NCBI GenBank assembly: GCA_021287075.1
Contig: JAJTBD010000006.1
Coordinates: 62,001-126,000, forward strand
DNA from: Micrococcales bacterium
GTDB lineage: Bacteria > Actinomycetota > Actinomycetes > Actinomycetales > Dermatophilaceae
Length of the DNA: 64,000 bases
Direction: 5' to 3'
Part shown: in pieces, positions 8,938 through 17,523 of the stretch
Layout of the letters: each line of letters opens with the position of its first letter
Position numbering within the stretch: the first letter of the stretch is position 1
The notes under the pieces: generated by a model
What the model saw: the letters and a program-made list of their open reading frames with translations, nothing else
Database searches by the model: none
What the model was told of the DNA's origin: nothing
Made by a program: the position numbers and the translations under genes

Positions 8938-9207
8938 ATGGCACACAAGAAGGGTGCGTCCTCGACCCGCAACGGTCGCGACTCCAACCCCCAGTTCCTC
9001 GGCGTCAAGCGCTACGGCGGCCAGGACGTCAAGGCCGGCGAGATCATCGTCCGTCAGCGCGGCACGCACTTCCACCCCGGTGAGGGCGTCGGCCGTGGCA
9101 AGGACGACACGCTCTTCGCGCTCGTCGCCGGTGCCGTGAAGTTCGGCACCCGTCGCGGCCGCAAGACCGTCAACATCGTCCCGGCGGAGACCGTTTCCGC
9201 CGAGTGA
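8938..9207 (+). CDS. rpmA: 50S ribosomal protein L27
   Basis: 89 residues starting [17 protein letters not shown], the canonical actinobacterial bL27 start with no N-terminal cleavable extension. The [25 protein letters not shown] region near residues 23-48 is the family core; its N-terminal tail reaches the peptidyl-transferase centre. Upstream AGGCTAAGAG gives only a modest ribosome binding site. Second gene of the rplU-rpmA transcript. Confidence 0.97.
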   Translation: MAHKKGASSTRNGRDSNPQFLGVKRYGGQDVKAGEIIVRQRGTHFHPGEGVGRGKDDTLFALVAGAVKFGTRRGRKTVNIVPAETVSAE

Positions 9208-9241
9208 CGCACGGCGTGCGAACGCACGCCATCGCAGCTCT

Positions 9242-9278
9242 CGAAGGGGGCGGGCCAGCACATGGCCCGCCCCCTTCG
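9242..9278 (+). terminator. Strong hairpin after rpmA
   Basis: Perfect 16 bp stem (9242-9257 with 9263-9278) around a 5 nt loop GCACA. The stem holds AAGG/CCTT ends but no long U tract follows, usual for high-GC actinobacteria. It separates the ribosomal pair from obgE. Confidence 0.85.
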
Positions 9279-9329
9279 CCACTCCCGCGCAGCAGCGCAC
9301 CCCGCACCACGGCCAGGAGGCCACCGCAC

Positions 9330-10865
9330 ATGAGCAGCAACTTCGTCGACCGCGTCGTCCTCCATGTCGCCGCGGGCAGCGGCGGCCACGGCGTCGCCTC
9401 CGTGCGCCGGGAGAAGTTCAAGCCGCTCGGCGGCCCCGACGGCGGCAACGGCGGCCGTGGCGGCTCGGTCATCCTGCGGGTGGACCCGCAGTCGACGACC
9501 CTGCTCGACTACCACCACAGCCCGCACCGCAAGGCCACCAACGGCAAGCCCGGCGCCGGCGACGAGCGCAACGGCGCCGATGGCGACGACCTCGTCCTGC
9601 CCGTCCCCGAGGGCACCGTGGTCAAGACGCCCGACGGCCAGATCCTGGCCGACCTCGTCGGCCAGCACGCGGAGTATGTCGTGGCCCAGGGCGGCCGCGG
9701 CGGTCTCGGCAACAAGGCCCTCGCCTCCGCCCGACGCAAGGCCCCCGGCTTCGCGCTCCTGGGCGAGCCCGGTGACGAGCGCGACATCGTCCTGGAGCTG
9801 AAGTCCCTCGCCGACGTGGCCCTGATCGGCTTCCCCTCGGCCGGCAAGTCCTCGCTCGTCTCGGTCCTGTCTGCCGCCCGGCCCAAGATCGCCGACTACC
9901 CCTTCACCACCCTCGTGCCCAACCTCGGCGTCGTCACCGCCGGCGACATGCGCTTCACCGTCGCCGACGTGCCCGGCCTCATCCCCGGTGCCTCCCAGGG
10001 GCGCGGTCTGGGCCTGGAGTTCCTGCGCCACGTCGAGCGCTGCTCGGTGCTCGTCCACGTGATCGACTGCGCGACGCTCGAGCCCGGGCGCGATCCCATG
10101 ACCGACCTGGAGGTCATCGAGGAGGAGCTCGCGGCATACGTCCCGGACGCCTCCCTCGGCGGCCGGCCGCTGTCGGAGCGCACCCGCATGGTCGTGCTCA
10201 ACAAGGCCGACGTCCCCGAGGCCCGAGAGCTCGCCGAGATGGTCCGCCCCGACCTGGAGGCCCGCGGGCTGGAGGTCTTCATCGTCTCGGCCGTCGCGCG
10301 GCAGGGGCTGCGCGAGCTCACCTTCGCGATGGCGCGCCACGTCGAGGAGGCCCGCAAGGCGGTCGAGGTCGTCGAGGCGCCGCGGATCACGCTGCGGCCC
10401 AAGGCCGTCGATGACGCAGGCTTCCGGGTGGAGCGGGTCGGCACGCCCGACGGCGAGGCTTTCCGCGTGGTGGGCCAGCGCCTCACCCGGTGGGTGCGCC
10501 AGACCGACTTCGCCAACGACGAGGCCGTCGGCTACCTCGCCGACCGCCTCGCGCGCGCGGGTGTCGAGGAGGAGCTGTTCAAGGCCGGCGCCGTGCCCGG
10601 GGCCACCGTGATGATCGGTCCCGAGGGCGACGAGGTCGTCTTCGACTGGCAGCCCACCATGGGCACCGGGGCCGAGCTGCTCACCGGCCCGCGCGGCACC
10701 GACCTGCGGGTCGAGGAGTTCGAGGGCGGCCACCGCGCCACCCGTGACGAGAAGCGCGCCGACTACGAGACCAGGCGCCGGGCCAAGCAGGCCGCGCGCG
10801 AGGAGCTCGCCGCCGAGCGCAAGGCGGGGCACTGGGCGACGGCGGCCGACGATGCCAACGAGTGA
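9330..10865 (+). CDS. obgE: Obg family GTPase
   Basis: 511 residues. Three-part Obg: the glycine-rich OBG fold (residues 1-158, with [17 protein letters not shown] and [10 protein letters not shown]), the G domain with P-loop GFPSAGKSS near 168, DVPGL (G3) near 214 and NKAD (G4) near 290, then an OCT-like C-terminal domain and a basic tail ending after [14 protein letters not shown] sequence. It couples GTP state to ribosome assembly and stress responses. The ATG at 9330 has CAGGAGG 10 nt upstream. Its last codons overlap the start of proB by 14 nt, so the two are co-transcribed. One GCGGCATAC (10131) encodes Ala-Ala-Tyr. Confidence 0.96.
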   Translation: MSSNFVDRVVLHVAAGSGGHGVASVRREKFKPLGGPDGGNGGRGGSVILRVDPQSTTLLDYHHSPHRKATNGKPGAGDERNGADGDDLVLPVPEGTVVKTPDGQILADLVGQHAEYVVAQGGRGGLGNKALASARRKAPGFALLGEPGDERDIVLELKSLADVALIGFPSAGKSSLVSVLSAARPKIADYPFTTLVPNLGVVTAGDMRFTVADVPGLIPGASQGRGLGLEFLRHVERCSVLVHVIDCATLEPGRDPMTDLEVIEEELAAYVPDASLGGRPLSERTRMVVLNKADVPEARELAEMVRPDLEARGLEVFIVSAVARQGLRELTFAMARHVEEARKAVEVVEAPRITLRPKAVDDAGFRVERVGTPDGEAFRVVGQRLTRWVRQTDFANDEAVGYLADRLARAGVEEELFKAGAVPGATVMIGPEGDEVVFDWQPTMGTGAELLTGPRGTDLRVEEFEGGHRATRDEKRADYETRRRAKQAAREELAAERKAGHWATAADDANE

Positions 10866-11973
10866 GCGCAGCCGCGTCGCGCGGGCCCGCCGCGTCGTCG
10901 TCAAGGTCGGCTCCTCCTCGCTGACCGAGCCCGGCGGGGGAGTGCTCAGTGAGGAGCGGCTCGCCGAGCTCGTGCGGGTCCTCGCCGACCGCCGCCTCGC
11001 CGGCTCCTCGGTCGTGCTGGTCTCCTCCGGCGCCATCGCGGCGGGCATCGCCCCACTCGGGCTGCCCGCCCGGCCGCGCGACCTGGCGACCCAGCAGGCG
11101 GCCGCGAGCGTCGGGCAGGGCGCCCTCGTCGCGGCATACCAGCGCTGTTTCGCCGAGCGCGGACTGACCGTCGGCCAGGTGCTGATGACCATCGACGATG
11201 TGACGCGCCGCTCCCACTACACCAACGCCCGCCGCACCCTCGACCGACTGCTCGAGCTGGGCATCGTCCCCATCGTCAACGAGAACGACACTGTCGCCAC
11301 CCACGAGATCCGCTTCGGCGACAACGACCGACTCGCCGCCCTCGTCGCCCACCTCATCAACGCCGACGCCATGGTGCTGCTGACCGATGTCGATGCGCTC
11401 TATGACGGTCCGCCCAAAAAGCCTGGCGCACAGCGGATCCCGCTGGTCCGTGACCGCTCGGACCTCGACGGCGTCGACATCGGCGGCACCGGCTCGGCCA
11501 TCGGCTCCGGCGGGATGATGACCAAGGTCGAGGCGGCCGGCATCGCCAATGCCGCCGGCATCCCCGTGGTGCTCGCCTCCGCCGACGACGTGGAGGCCGC
11601 TCTCGCAGGGGACGACGTCGGCACGCTCTTCGTCGCGCCCAGGCGCGCCGCGCGCTCACGCAAGCTGTGGATCGCCCACGCGACGACCGCACGCGGTCGG
11701 ATCACGATCGACGATGGCGCCGTCGAGGCGATCACCAAGCGGCGCAAGTCGCTGCTTCCCGCCGGGATCACCTCTGTCGCAGGGGCGTTCACCGACGGCG
11801 ACCCCGTCGATGTGTGCGCCCTCGACGGTCGTGTCGTCGCGCGCGGCCTGATCAACTACTCCTCGGCCGAGCTGCCCGCGATGATCGGGCGCAACACGCG
11901 GGAGCTGGCCAGGGAGCTGGGCGCGGCCTATGAGCGCGAGGCCATCCACCGCGACCACCTCGCGCTGCTCTGA
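10852..11973 (+). CDS. proB: Glutamate 5-kinase with PUA domain
   Basis: 373 residues. Catalyses ATP-dependent phosphorylation of glutamate, the first step of proline synthesis. The amino-acid kinase domain has [11 protein letters not shown] at residues 14-24, SSGAIAAG near 62, and [17 protein letters not shown] near 142-158; the C-terminal PUA domain covers about 280-365. The ATG at 10852 lies inside the end of obgE, giving a coupled pair. The next step enzyme ProA is often encoded directly downstream in actinobacteria, but here the next genes are on the opposite strand. Contains GCGGCATAC at 11131 (Ala-Ala-Tyr). Confidence 0.95.
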   Translation: MPTSERSRVARARRVVVKVGSSSLTEPGGGVLSEERLAELVRVLADRRLAGSSVVLVSSGAIAAGIAPLGLPARPRDLATQQAAASVGQGALVAAYQRCFAERGLTVGQVLMTIDDVTRRSHYTNARRTLDRLLELGIVPIVNENDTVATHEIRFGDNDRLAALVAHLINADAMVLLTDVDALYDGPPKKPGAQRIPLVRDRSDLDGVDIGGTGSAIGSGGMMTKVEAAGIANAAGIPVVLASADDVEAALAGDDVGTLFVAPRRAARSRKLWIAHATTARGRITIDDGAVEAITKRRKSLLPAGITSVAGAFTDGDPVDVCALDGRVVARGLINYSSAELPAMIGRNTRELARELGAAYEREAIHRDHLALL

Positions 11974-12012
11974 CGCGACCCGGCCGGGCAGTGTGCCCGC
12001 GCCGAGCGAGGG

Positions 12013-12867
12013 TCAGCGGACCTTGCGGACCTCGAACTCCATTGCGGGGTGGGCGATCTCTTCCTGGCTCTGCACCAGCTGGAGCTCACGCTGACCGGAG
12101 TCCATCGTGCGCTTGAGCAGGGCATAGACACTGGAGACGGTGCGGGCCAGCGCGACGTCGGCCTGGCCGGTCTCGAGCAGGTGGGTGGTGAACAGCGCGG
12201 CCGTGACATCGCCCGAGCCGTTGCACTTGATGGGCAGCTGCGGGGTCTGCACGATGAAGGCCTCGTCGCCGTGCACGGCGAGCATCTCGATGGTGTCGGC
12301 GGGACGGTCGGGCCGCAGCACCGAGGTCACCAGCACCGTCGACGGGCCCATCTCGCGGGCCTTGTCGGCGGACTCGAGGGTCTCCTCGAGCGACTGCGGC
12401 TCGGTGTGGGTCAGGAAGCCCAGCTCGAACTGGTTGGGCGTGATGATGTCGGCCACCGGCACGACGCGCTCGCGCAGCAGGACCGGGATGGCGGGGTGGA
12501 CGAAGCAGCCCGACTTGGCGTTGCCCATGACCGGGTCGCAGGCATAGACGGCCTTGGGGTTGGCCGCCTTGACCCGCGCGACCGCGTCGATGATCACGTC
12601 ACCGATCTCCTCGCCGCCCTGGTATCCCGAGAGCACCGCGTCGACGGTCGGGAAGGCGCCACGCTCCTCGATGCCCTGGATCACGGCCCGCACGTCATCG
12701 GCCGGGAGCACCGGTCCGCGCCACTCGCCATAGCCGGTGTGGTTGGAGAAGTTGACGGTGTAGACCGGCCACACCTCCACCCCGAGTCGCTGCATGGGGA
12801 AGACGGCCGCGGAGTTGCCGACGTGGCCATAGGCGACGGCGGACTGGATCGAGATGATGTTGCTCAC
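12013..12867 (-). CDS. pdxY: Pyridoxal kinase (PdxY type)
   Basis: 284 residues, ribokinase-like fold. It begins VSNIISIQSAVAYGHVGNSAAVFPMQRLG, matching PdxY from the first residues, so the GTG at 12867 is preferred over another GTG 18 nt upstream. Substrate-side motif FSNHTGYGEWRG is near residue 45, the nucleotide-binding NGSGDVTAALFTTHLL stretch near 220-236 holds the catalytic GXGD aspartate. It phosphorylates pyridoxal to pyridoxal 5'-phosphate in the salvage pathway. The glycosyltransferase gene upstream on the same strand ends 46 nt away, so the two may be co-transcribed, without obvious functional link. Confidence 0.93.
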   Translation of the reverse strand: MSNIISIQSAVAYGHVGNSAAVFPMQRLGVEVWPVYTVNFSNHTGYGEWRGPVLPADDVRAVIQGIEERGAFPTVDAVLSGYQGGEEIGDVIIDAVARVKAANPKAVYACDPVMGNAKSGCFVHPAIPVLLRERVVPVADIITPNQFELGFLTHTEPQSLEETLESADKAREMGPSTVLVTSVLRPDRPADTIEMLAVHGDEAFIVQTPQLPIKCNGSGDVTAALFTTHLLETGQADVALARTVSSVYALLKRTMDSGQRELQLVQSQEEIAHPAMEFEVRKVR

Positions 12868-12913
12868 CTGCCCATTCTGCCGCACGCGGGGGGTATGCCG
12901 CGCGGAGCGGCCG

Positions 12914-13885
12914 TCAGGGCAGCTCGCCCTCGCCCGCAGACCCGGGCCGCGGCTCCTCGCGCTGGGAGTCGTAGGCGATGAAATAGCTGGGCCTGGCCTG
13001 GAGCATCTCCCACATGCGCCCGAGGTATTCGCCGAGGATGCCGAGGCAGAGCAGCTGGAGGGCGCCCATCGCCGCGACCACCGCCACGGTGGAGGTCCAG
13101 CCCGTCACCACGTGTCCCTGGGCGCGGGCGATGAGGGCATAGGCCACCACGCCCACGGCCACCACCGCGCCCAGCAGCCCGAGCCAGATGGCGGCGCGCA
13201 GGGGGCCCACGGAGGTGCCGGTGATGCTGTCGGCCGAGAGCCGCAGCATCTTGGACAGCGGGTATTTGGTCTCCCCGGCGGCGCGCACCTCGCGGCGGTA
13301 CTCGACGGTGTCGGACGGGAAGCCCAGCGCCGGCACGACGAAGCGCAGCACACGGTTGTGCTCGGGCAGCCCGTTGACCGCGTCGACGGTCGCGCGCGAC
13401 ATCAGACGGAAGTCGCCGGCGTCGCTGTGGACATCGGCGTCGGACATGGCGCGGACCACCCGATAGAAGCCCTGCGCCGTCACCCGCTTGAAGGTGCTGT
13501 CGGTGCTGCGGTCGCTGCGCACGCCGTAGACCACGTCGGCGCCGGCCCTGGCCTTGGCGAGCATCTCGCCGATGACCTCCGGGGGGTCCTGGAGGTCGGC
13601 GTCGAGGGTGACGACATAGTCGCCGACGGCGCTGGCCAGACCCGCGGAGATCGCCGCCTGGTGCCCGGCGTTGGCCCGCAGCCGCACCACCCGCAGCTGC
13701 GGCCACTCGCGGTGATAGCGCTGGAGCAGGACGGGGGTGGCGTCGCGGCTGCCGTCGTCGACGGCCACGACCTCGTATGCCGTGTCGAGGCCGTCCGCGA
13801 CCGGCCGCAGGCGCTCGACCAGCAGGGGCAGCACGTCCTCCTCGTTGAACATCGGGATGACGATGCTGATCTCGGGCCGGGCCAT
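12914..13885 (-). CDS. Family 2 glycosyltransferase, DPM1/GtrB-like, membrane-anchored
   Basis: 323 residues. The N-terminal 230 residues are a GT-A domain: EISIVIPMFNEEDVLP, VVAVDDGSRD near 42, TLDADLQDPPE near 93-103 with the DXD-type motif, and GDFRLM near 157. Two transmembrane segments follow (about 233-255 and 268-290), then a short charged tail ending EGELP. This is the layout of polyprenyl-phosphate sugar synthases such as bactoprenol glucosyltransferases and some Micrococcales cell-wall enzymes: transfer of a sugar from a nucleotide to undecaprenyl phosphate on the cytoplasmic face. The sugar is not predictable. Start ATG 13885 follows a TAGAGT hexamer on the minus strand. Confidence 0.9.
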   Translation of the reverse strand: MARPEISIVIPMFNEEDVLPLLVERLRPVADGLDTAYEVVAVDDGSRDATPVLLQRYHREWPQLRVVRLRANAGHQAAISAGLASAVGDYVVTLDADLQDPPEVIGEMLAKARAGADVVYGVRSDRSTDSTFKRVTAQGFYRVVRAMSDADVHSDAGDFRLMSRATVDAVNGLPEHNRVLRFVVPALGFPSDTVEYRREVRAAGETKYPLSKMLRLSADSITGTSVGPLRAAIWLGLLGAVVAVGVVAYALIARAQGHVVTGWTSTVAVVAAMGALQLLCLGILGEYLGRMWEMLQARPSYFIAYDSQREEPRPGSAGEGELP

Positions 13886-13891
13886 GCCCCG

Positions 13892-13897
13892 ACTCTA
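13892..13897 (-). promoter_or_regulatory. -10 hexamer TAGAGT for the glycosyltransferase
   Basis: Six nt before the ATG at 13885 on the minus strand. Confidence 0.5.
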
Positions 13898-13930
13898 GTT
13901 GGCGCTGCGGGGTGCGCCCGCCACGGACAG

Positions 13931-13965
13931 GATGGGCCCCGCAGGCGATGCCCGCGGGGCCCATC
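13931..13965 (-). terminator. 12 bp hairpin in the 508 bp gap 13886-14393
   Basis: GATGGGCCCCGC (13931-13942) pairs with GCGGGGCCCATC (13954-13965). It lies upstream of the glycosyltransferase start, so it does not end that gene. It would fit the 3' end of something transcribed leftwards from the gap, where an open stretch ends at 14017. The rest of the gap holds no convincing gene; a single DnaA-box-like TTATCCACG lies near 14331 on the minus strand. Confidence 0.5.
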
Positions 13966-14016
13966 GGCCGGCTCCTGGCCGGGGCTGCGATCTCACGCGA
14001 CGACGCGCGTTGCCAC

Positions 14017-14208
14017 TCAGTCCGTCATGTGGCCGAGCAGCGGCAGCTCTGGTCCGGTCGCGGCTTCCGTGCGCAGCGTCGTCTGCGCCCACTCACGATG
14101 GAGCGGGTCCAGGTCGGCTGACCGACCGGGTTGGCGTGCCGTTATCCGGTGCCGCCCCCATCCGGGCCCGGTGGTGGCCGTGTCCGGGAAGAAGGCGTAT
14201 CCCCTTGT
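14017..14208 (-). pseudogene. Open minus-strand stretch without a start codon (possible gene remnant)
   Basis: 63 codons are open between a TAG at 14209-14211 and a TGA at 14017-14019 on the minus strand. The deduced end reads LDPLHREWAQTTLRTEAATG, then PELPLLGHMTD, which looks protein-like, and a 12 bp hairpin lies about 50 nt beyond the stop. There is no ATG or GTG near the 5' end of the stretch and third-position GC is lower than in neighbouring genes. I do not recognise the sequence. It may be a decayed gene end or chance. Confidence 0.25.
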
Positions 14209-14380
14209 CTACTAGGGCCTTTCGGCGTGTCGCAAGCCGTGGAGAGGCCGTTCGGCGACTGCACAGGCCTGTCCACAGGGGAGCGTGCTCACCGGCCGGT
14301 CCATGCACAGCCCTGTGCACAACATCCGTGGATAACGGGTCGGCTGCCGGTCAGGGCGCTCCTGCGCGCCCGACGACCGG

Positions 14381-14386
14381 TAGTCT
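14381..14386 (+). promoter_or_regulatory. -10 hexamer TAGTCT
   Basis: Seven nt before the ATG at 14394, no Shine-Dalgarno; probable leaderless start of the small membrane protein-nadD-rsfS transcript. Confidence 0.5.
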
Positions 14387-14393
14387 GTGCGCC

Positions 14394-14615
14394 ATGTCGA
14401 CGTCTGTGCTCACGTTTGCCGCCTCCGAAGAGCTCCGCGAGTTGCCGATGCCCCCGTGGCTGTTCGGCGTGGTCGCGGGTGTGGTCTTCCTGCTCGCGCT
14501 GGGCTTCCTGTGGTCCTTCCGCAACACGGCGGCCAAGCACGACCCGGCCAACATCGTCCACCACGGCGGCGACTCCACCGACGTCTCCCACCACGCGAGC
14601 GGCGGGCACCACTGA
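14394..14615 (+). CDS. Small membrane protein upstream of nadD
   Basis: 73 residues. One transmembrane helix (residues 22-43, [20 protein letters not shown]) follows a short acidic N-terminus, and the C-terminal half is hydrophilic and His-rich ([13 protein letters not shown]), which could bind metal. The stop is 2 nt before the nadD GTG, so it is the first gene of that operon. Function unknown. Confidence 0.75.
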   Translation: MSTSVLTFAASEELRELPMPPWLFGVVAGVVFLLALGFLWSFRNTAAKHDPANIVHHGGDSTDVSHHASGGHH

Positions 14616-14617
14616 CC

Positions 14618-15274
14618 GTGCGCCTGGGGGTCATGGGCGGGACCTTCGACCCGATCCACCACGGTCACCTGGTCGCGGCGAGCGAGGTCCAGGCCCTCTT
14701 CGGGCTGGACGAGGTCGTCTTCGTCCCCACAGGTCAGCCCTGGCAGAAGGCCGACAAGCAGGTCAGCCCTGCCGAGCACCGCTATCTGATGACCGTCATC
14801 GCGACGGCCTCCAACCCGCGGTTCACCGTGAGCCGGGTCGACATCGACCGCGACGGACCGACCTACACCATCGACACGCTGCGTGACCTGCGTGCCGAGC
14901 GCCCGGACGCCGAGCTCTTCTTCATCACCGGTGCCGACGCCCTGGCCCAGATCCTGTCCTGGAAGGACGCCGACGAGCTGTTCGACCTGGCCCACTTCAT
15001 CGGCGTGACCCGACCGGGCTATGAGCTCTCGGAGTCGGGCCTGCCGGAGGACAAGGTCACCCTCCAGGAGGTCCCGGCCATGGCGATCTCCTCGACAGAC
15101 TGCCGGGAGCGGGTCGGCCGCGCCGAGCCGATCTGGTATCTCGTGCCCGACGGCATCGTGCAGCACATCAACAAATACCGCCTGTATGCCGCGCACCCCG
15201 CGGCGCAGATGGCCACCCCCGAGCCCGGGGCAGTGCCGGGGGCGACCCCCTCGGCGAGCCCGGCCACGTCCTAG
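14618..15274 (+). CDS. nadD: Nicotinate-nucleotide adenylyltransferase
   Basis: 218 residues starting at GTG 14618 ([18 protein letters not shown]). The [11 protein letters not shown] nucleotidyltransferase motif is at residues 7-17 and the second substrate motif [10 protein letters not shown] lies near 155-164, in place of the usual ISST.IR. It adenylates nicotinate mononucleotide to deamido-NAD in NAD synthesis. About 25 residues at the C-terminus (Ala/Pro-rich) exceed the fold. A GTATGCCGC copy at 15184 encodes Tyr-Ala-Ala. It lies between the small membrane protein and rsfS, the usual bacterial neighbour. Confidence 0.95.
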   Translation: MRLGVMGGTFDPIHHGHLVAASEVQALFGLDEVVFVPTGQPWQKADKQVSPAEHRYLMTVIATASNPRFTVSRVDIDRDGPTYTIDTLRDLRAERPDAELFFITGADALAQILSWKDADELFDLAHFIGVTRPGYELSESGLPEDKVTLQEVPAMAISSTDCRERVGRAEPIWYLVPDGIVQHINKYRLYAAHPAAQMATPEPGAVPGATPSASPATS

Positions 15275-15281
15275 GAGTCCC

Positions 15282-15722
15282 GTGACTGCCACACCCGAGT
15301 CCATCGCCCTTGCCACCGACGCGGCGGCCGCCGCCGCCGACAAGATCGCCTCGAGCATCCTCGCCCTCGATGTCAGCGACCAGATCGGCATCACCGATGT
15401 CTTCCTGATCGTCTCGGCCTCCAACGAGCGACAGGTGGGCGCGATCGTCGACGCGGTCGAGGACGCCATGCGCGCCGGCGGCGCGCAGCGCCTGCGTCGC
15501 GAGGGCGAGCGCGAGGGCCGGTGGGTCCTGATCGACTATGGCGATGTCGTCATCCACGTCCAGCACGACGAGGAGCGTCGCTTCTATGAGCTCGAGCGGC
15601 TCTGGCGCGACTGCCCCGAGATCGACCTCGGTGTCGCCGGCACCGACCAGGAGCCGCGCGACCGCCGCCCCGACCCGGAGGCCCAGTCCGACCCCGAGGC
15701 TCCCTCCGAGCCGACCGCGTGA
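15282..15722 (+). CDS. rsfS: Ribosomal silencing factor RsfS
   Basis: 146 residues. The core (residues 5-112) has the RsfS/Iojap pattern: DKIASSILALDVSDQIGITDVFLI, SASNERQVGAIVD and WVLIDYGDVVIHVQ. It binds uL14 and blocks subunit joining in starvation. The C-terminal 35 residues are acidic/Pro-rich and look disordered. Start GTG 15282 has TAGGAG 9 nt upstream; that TAG is also the nadD stop. The end overlaps the next gene by 4 nt. Confidence 0.94.
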   Translation: MTATPESIALATDAAAAAADKIASSILALDVSDQIGITDVFLIVSASNERQVGAIVDAVEDAMRAGGAQRLRREGEREGRWVLIDYGDVVIHVQHDEERRFYELERLWRDCPEIDLGVAGTDQEPRDRRPDPEAQSDPEAPSEPTA

Positions 15723-16381
15723 CCGGGCGGCCGCTCGGCGCCGGCGAGGCGACCTCCGGCCAGACCCTCACCAGCCCGCGCCGGCTGATCGTGCTGCGGC
15801 ACGGCCAGACCGAGCACAACGCCAAGGGCATCTGGCAGGGCCAGCTCGACACCCAGCTCTCCTCGCGAGGGCACGAGCAGGCCCGCGCCGCCGCGGCTGC
15901 GCTCACCCGACTGGGGCCGACCCGGGTGGTCGCCTCCGACCTGGCCCGCGCCGCCGAGACCGGCCGTGATGTCGCCGACGCCTGCGGTGTCGAGCTCGCC
16001 CTCGACGCGCGGCTGCGCGAGATCCACGTGGGCGAGTGGTCGGGGCTGACCAGTGACGAGGTGCGTGAGCGATACCCCGAGGCCCAGGACATGCTGCTGC
16101 GCGGCGAGGACTTCCGCCGGGGCGGCTCGGGGGAGTCGGTCGCCGACGTCGCCGCCCGTGCCGGCGAGGCCGCCCGCGCTGTGGCCGAGTCGATGCAGCC
16201 GGGGCAGGCAGTGGTCATCGCGACCCACGGCGTGGCCGCCCGTGCCCTCGTCGCCGACCTCGTCGGCCTCGACCAGCAGCTCGCCTGGACGGTCCTGGGC
16301 TCCCTCGGCAACTGCCACTGGGCCGAGCTCGTCGAGGGCCGGATCGGCTGGCGCATCCAGACCTGGAACTCCCACGCCTGA
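15719..16381 (+). CDS. Histidine phosphatase family protein (phosphoglycerate mutase-like)
   Basis: 220 residues. LIVLRHGQTEHNAKGIWQGQLDT (residues 22-44) carries the RHG catalytic histidine; the second active-site histidine is in VVIATHGVAARAL near 165. Members include phosphoglycerate mutases, cobalamin RNA phosphatases and 3'-phosphatases. In many actinobacteria this gene follows rsfS and is thought to be a glucosyl-3-phosphoglycerate or general phosphatase; I cannot choose. GTG start 15719 overlaps the rsfS stop (GTGA), so it is translationally coupled. Confidence 0.88.
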   Translation: MTGRPLGAGEATSGQTLTSPRRLIVLRHGQTEHNAKGIWQGQLDTQLSSRGHEQARAAAAALTRLGPTRVVASDLARAAETGRDVADACGVELALDARLREIHVGEWSGLTSDEVRERYPEAQDMLLRGEDFRRGGSGESVADVAARAGEAARAVAESMQPGQAVVIATHGVAARALVADLVGLDQQLAWTVLGSLGNCHWAELVEGRIGWRIQTWNSHA

Positions 16382-16462
16382 CCCGGACGGGCCCGCCCAC
16401 CACTCGATTTGGTGAAACGGGGGGTGCGATGGGTAAACTTCCGCAGTCGCCTTCGGGATGAC

Positions 16463-16535
16463 GGGGCTGTAGCGCAGTTGGTAGCGCACCTCCATGGCAT
16501 GGAGGGGGTCAGGGGTTCGAATCCCCTCAGCTCCA
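16463..16535 (+). tRNA. tRNA-Ala (GGC anticodon)
   Basis: 73 nt cloverleaf. Acceptor GGGGCTG pairs with CAGCTCC (one G-U), discriminator A at 16535, no encoded CCA. The anticodon arm CCTCC-ATGGCAT-GGAGG gives GGC, and the T arm is AGGGG-TTCGAAT-CCCCT. D loop contains AGTTGGTA. Confidence 0.97.
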
Positions 16536-16553
16536 CAAGTGGTCGAAGACATA

Positions 16554-16592
16554 CAGACGTGCCCCGCCTGATGGCGGGGCACGTCTGTTTTT
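16554..16592 (+). terminator. Intrinsic terminator after tRNA-Ala
   Basis: Perfect 15 bp stem CAGACGTGCCCCGCC with its complement (16554-16568 and 16573-16587), TGAT loop, then TTTTT. The clearest U-tract terminator in the window. Confidence 0.92.
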
Positions 16593-16659
16593 CCCCCTCC
16601 GTGGGGCCCAGGCTGTCCGTGGTGAGCGGGGGCCCGGCCCGGCGGCCGGCGACGGGGGA

Positions 16660-16953
16660 CTACTGGGCCTGATCGGCCAGCTCCCGCAGGGCCGCGAGGT
16701 GGCCCTGGAGCGCCGCGCGTCCCTTCTTGGTCAGGGTGGCCCAGGTGGCGGGCCGGGTGCCGCTCGGCCTCTTGTCGGTGGTGACATATCCGGCGTCGGC
16801 CAGCATCCTCAGCTGCTTGCTGAGGGTGGGCATCGACACCCCCAGCTCCTCGCACAGCGCCTGAAAGCTGGCCTGCTCGACGGCGGAGAGGATCACGCAG
16901 ATGCGCAGTCGGTGGGGCTGGTGCACCAGCTCGTCGAAGTGCGGTGCGCTCAC
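16660..16953 (-). CDS. Winged-helix transcriptional regulator (HTH_34 / MarR-ArsR like)
   Basis: 97 residues, one winged helix-turn-helix domain. Helices around residues 14-32 (HRLRICVILSAVEQASFQ) and the recognition region FQALCEELGVSMPTLSKQLRML (30-51) are followed by the wing with TDKRPSGTRPATWATLTKKG. No ligand domain. It starts with GTG 16953, overlapping by 4 nt the end of the membrane protein gene, so both are one unit behind the 10 bp inverted repeat at 17436-17460, which is a likely site for this protein. Small regulators of this type with a co-encoded membrane protein are common in actinobacteria. Confidence 0.85.
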   Translation of the reverse strand: MSAPHFDELVHQPHRLRICVILSAVEQASFQALCEELGVSMPTLSKQLRMLADAGYVTTDKRPSGTRPATWATLTKKGRAALQGHLAALRELADQAQ

Positions 16954-17417
16954 GCCACGCCCTCTCGCAGGTCCGTGCGCAAGGCGTTGTCATAGCTGCG
17001 GCCGAAGACGATGGACCCGATGAGGGCCACCGCGCCGAGCACGAGCGGCACCCAAGTGGGTCCGTCGAGGAGGTAGTTGGCACCGGCCGGCGCGAAGACC
17101 GCCGCGAACGGGATCATCCCCAGGAGGAAGAAGCGCCGCGAGCGTGTCCCGGTGGCCTGCTGCATGGTGACACCAGTGCGCATCCGATAGAGCCACGGGA
17201 GGAGCAGGGTGTTGATCAGGGTGGCACCCATGATCATGAGGAGGCGCGTCTTGCGCCCAAGGCGGCCCTCCGGCATCCCGATCGCGCAGCAGAGCATGAA
17301 CAGGGTCACCCCGACCAGGGGGTGGTACCAGATCGGGGTCACCAGCCGGTGGGCGAGATGGCGCCGCGAGTCGGCGGCCGTAGCGAGTGCGTCACGTGCG
17401 TTGAAGTTGTCAGCCAC
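16950..17417 (-). CDS. Membrane protein co-encoded with the winged-helix regulator
   Basis: 155 residues with about four hydrophobic segments (residues 32-50, 60-80, 102-120 and 125-145). A cytoplasmic amphipathic N-terminus precedes the first segment. I do not recognise a family motif. GTG start 17417 has GGAGGT directly upstream on the minus strand. A role as a sensor or effector for the adjacent regulator is possible but unproven. Confidence 0.7.
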   Translation of the reverse strand: MADNFNARDALATAADSRRHLAHRLVTPIWYHPLVGVTLFMLCCAIGMPEGRLGRKTRLLMIMGATLINTLLLPWLYRMRTGVTMQQATGTRSRRFFLLGMIPFAAVFAPAGANYLLDGPTWVPLVLGAVALIGSIVFGRSYDNALRTDLREGVA

Positions 17418-17435
17418 ACCTCCAGAGTGGAAGTA

Positions 17436-17460
17436 ACTTTCACTTGGTGCAAGTGAAAGT
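17436..17460 (-). promoter_or_regulatory. Operator: perfect 10 bp inverted repeat
   Basis: ACTTTCACTT (17436-17445) and AAGTGAAAGT (17451-17460) are exact inverted copies around GGTGC, very AT-rich for this region. It sits 19 nt upstream of the membrane protein start, ideal for repression by the winged-helix regulator of the same operon. Confidence 0.8.
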
Positions 17461-17523
17461 AGATCGCCCGACCCGCAAGACGGGGGATCGTCAGGACCCG
17501 AACGACTCGGGCAGGATGTCCCC

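Noticed and set aside
14320..14340. DnaA-box-like sequence and nearby TGTCCACAGG repeats, considered as an origin
   Set aside because: Single imperfect box, no cluster, no dnaA/dnaN neighbours. Similar TGTCCACAG stretches also occur near 25570, 25610, 34910 and 60850 without other origin features.
16463..16535. tRNA-Ala as an integration site
   Set aside because: No integrase, no direct repeat of the tRNA 3' end and no compositional change were seen downstream.
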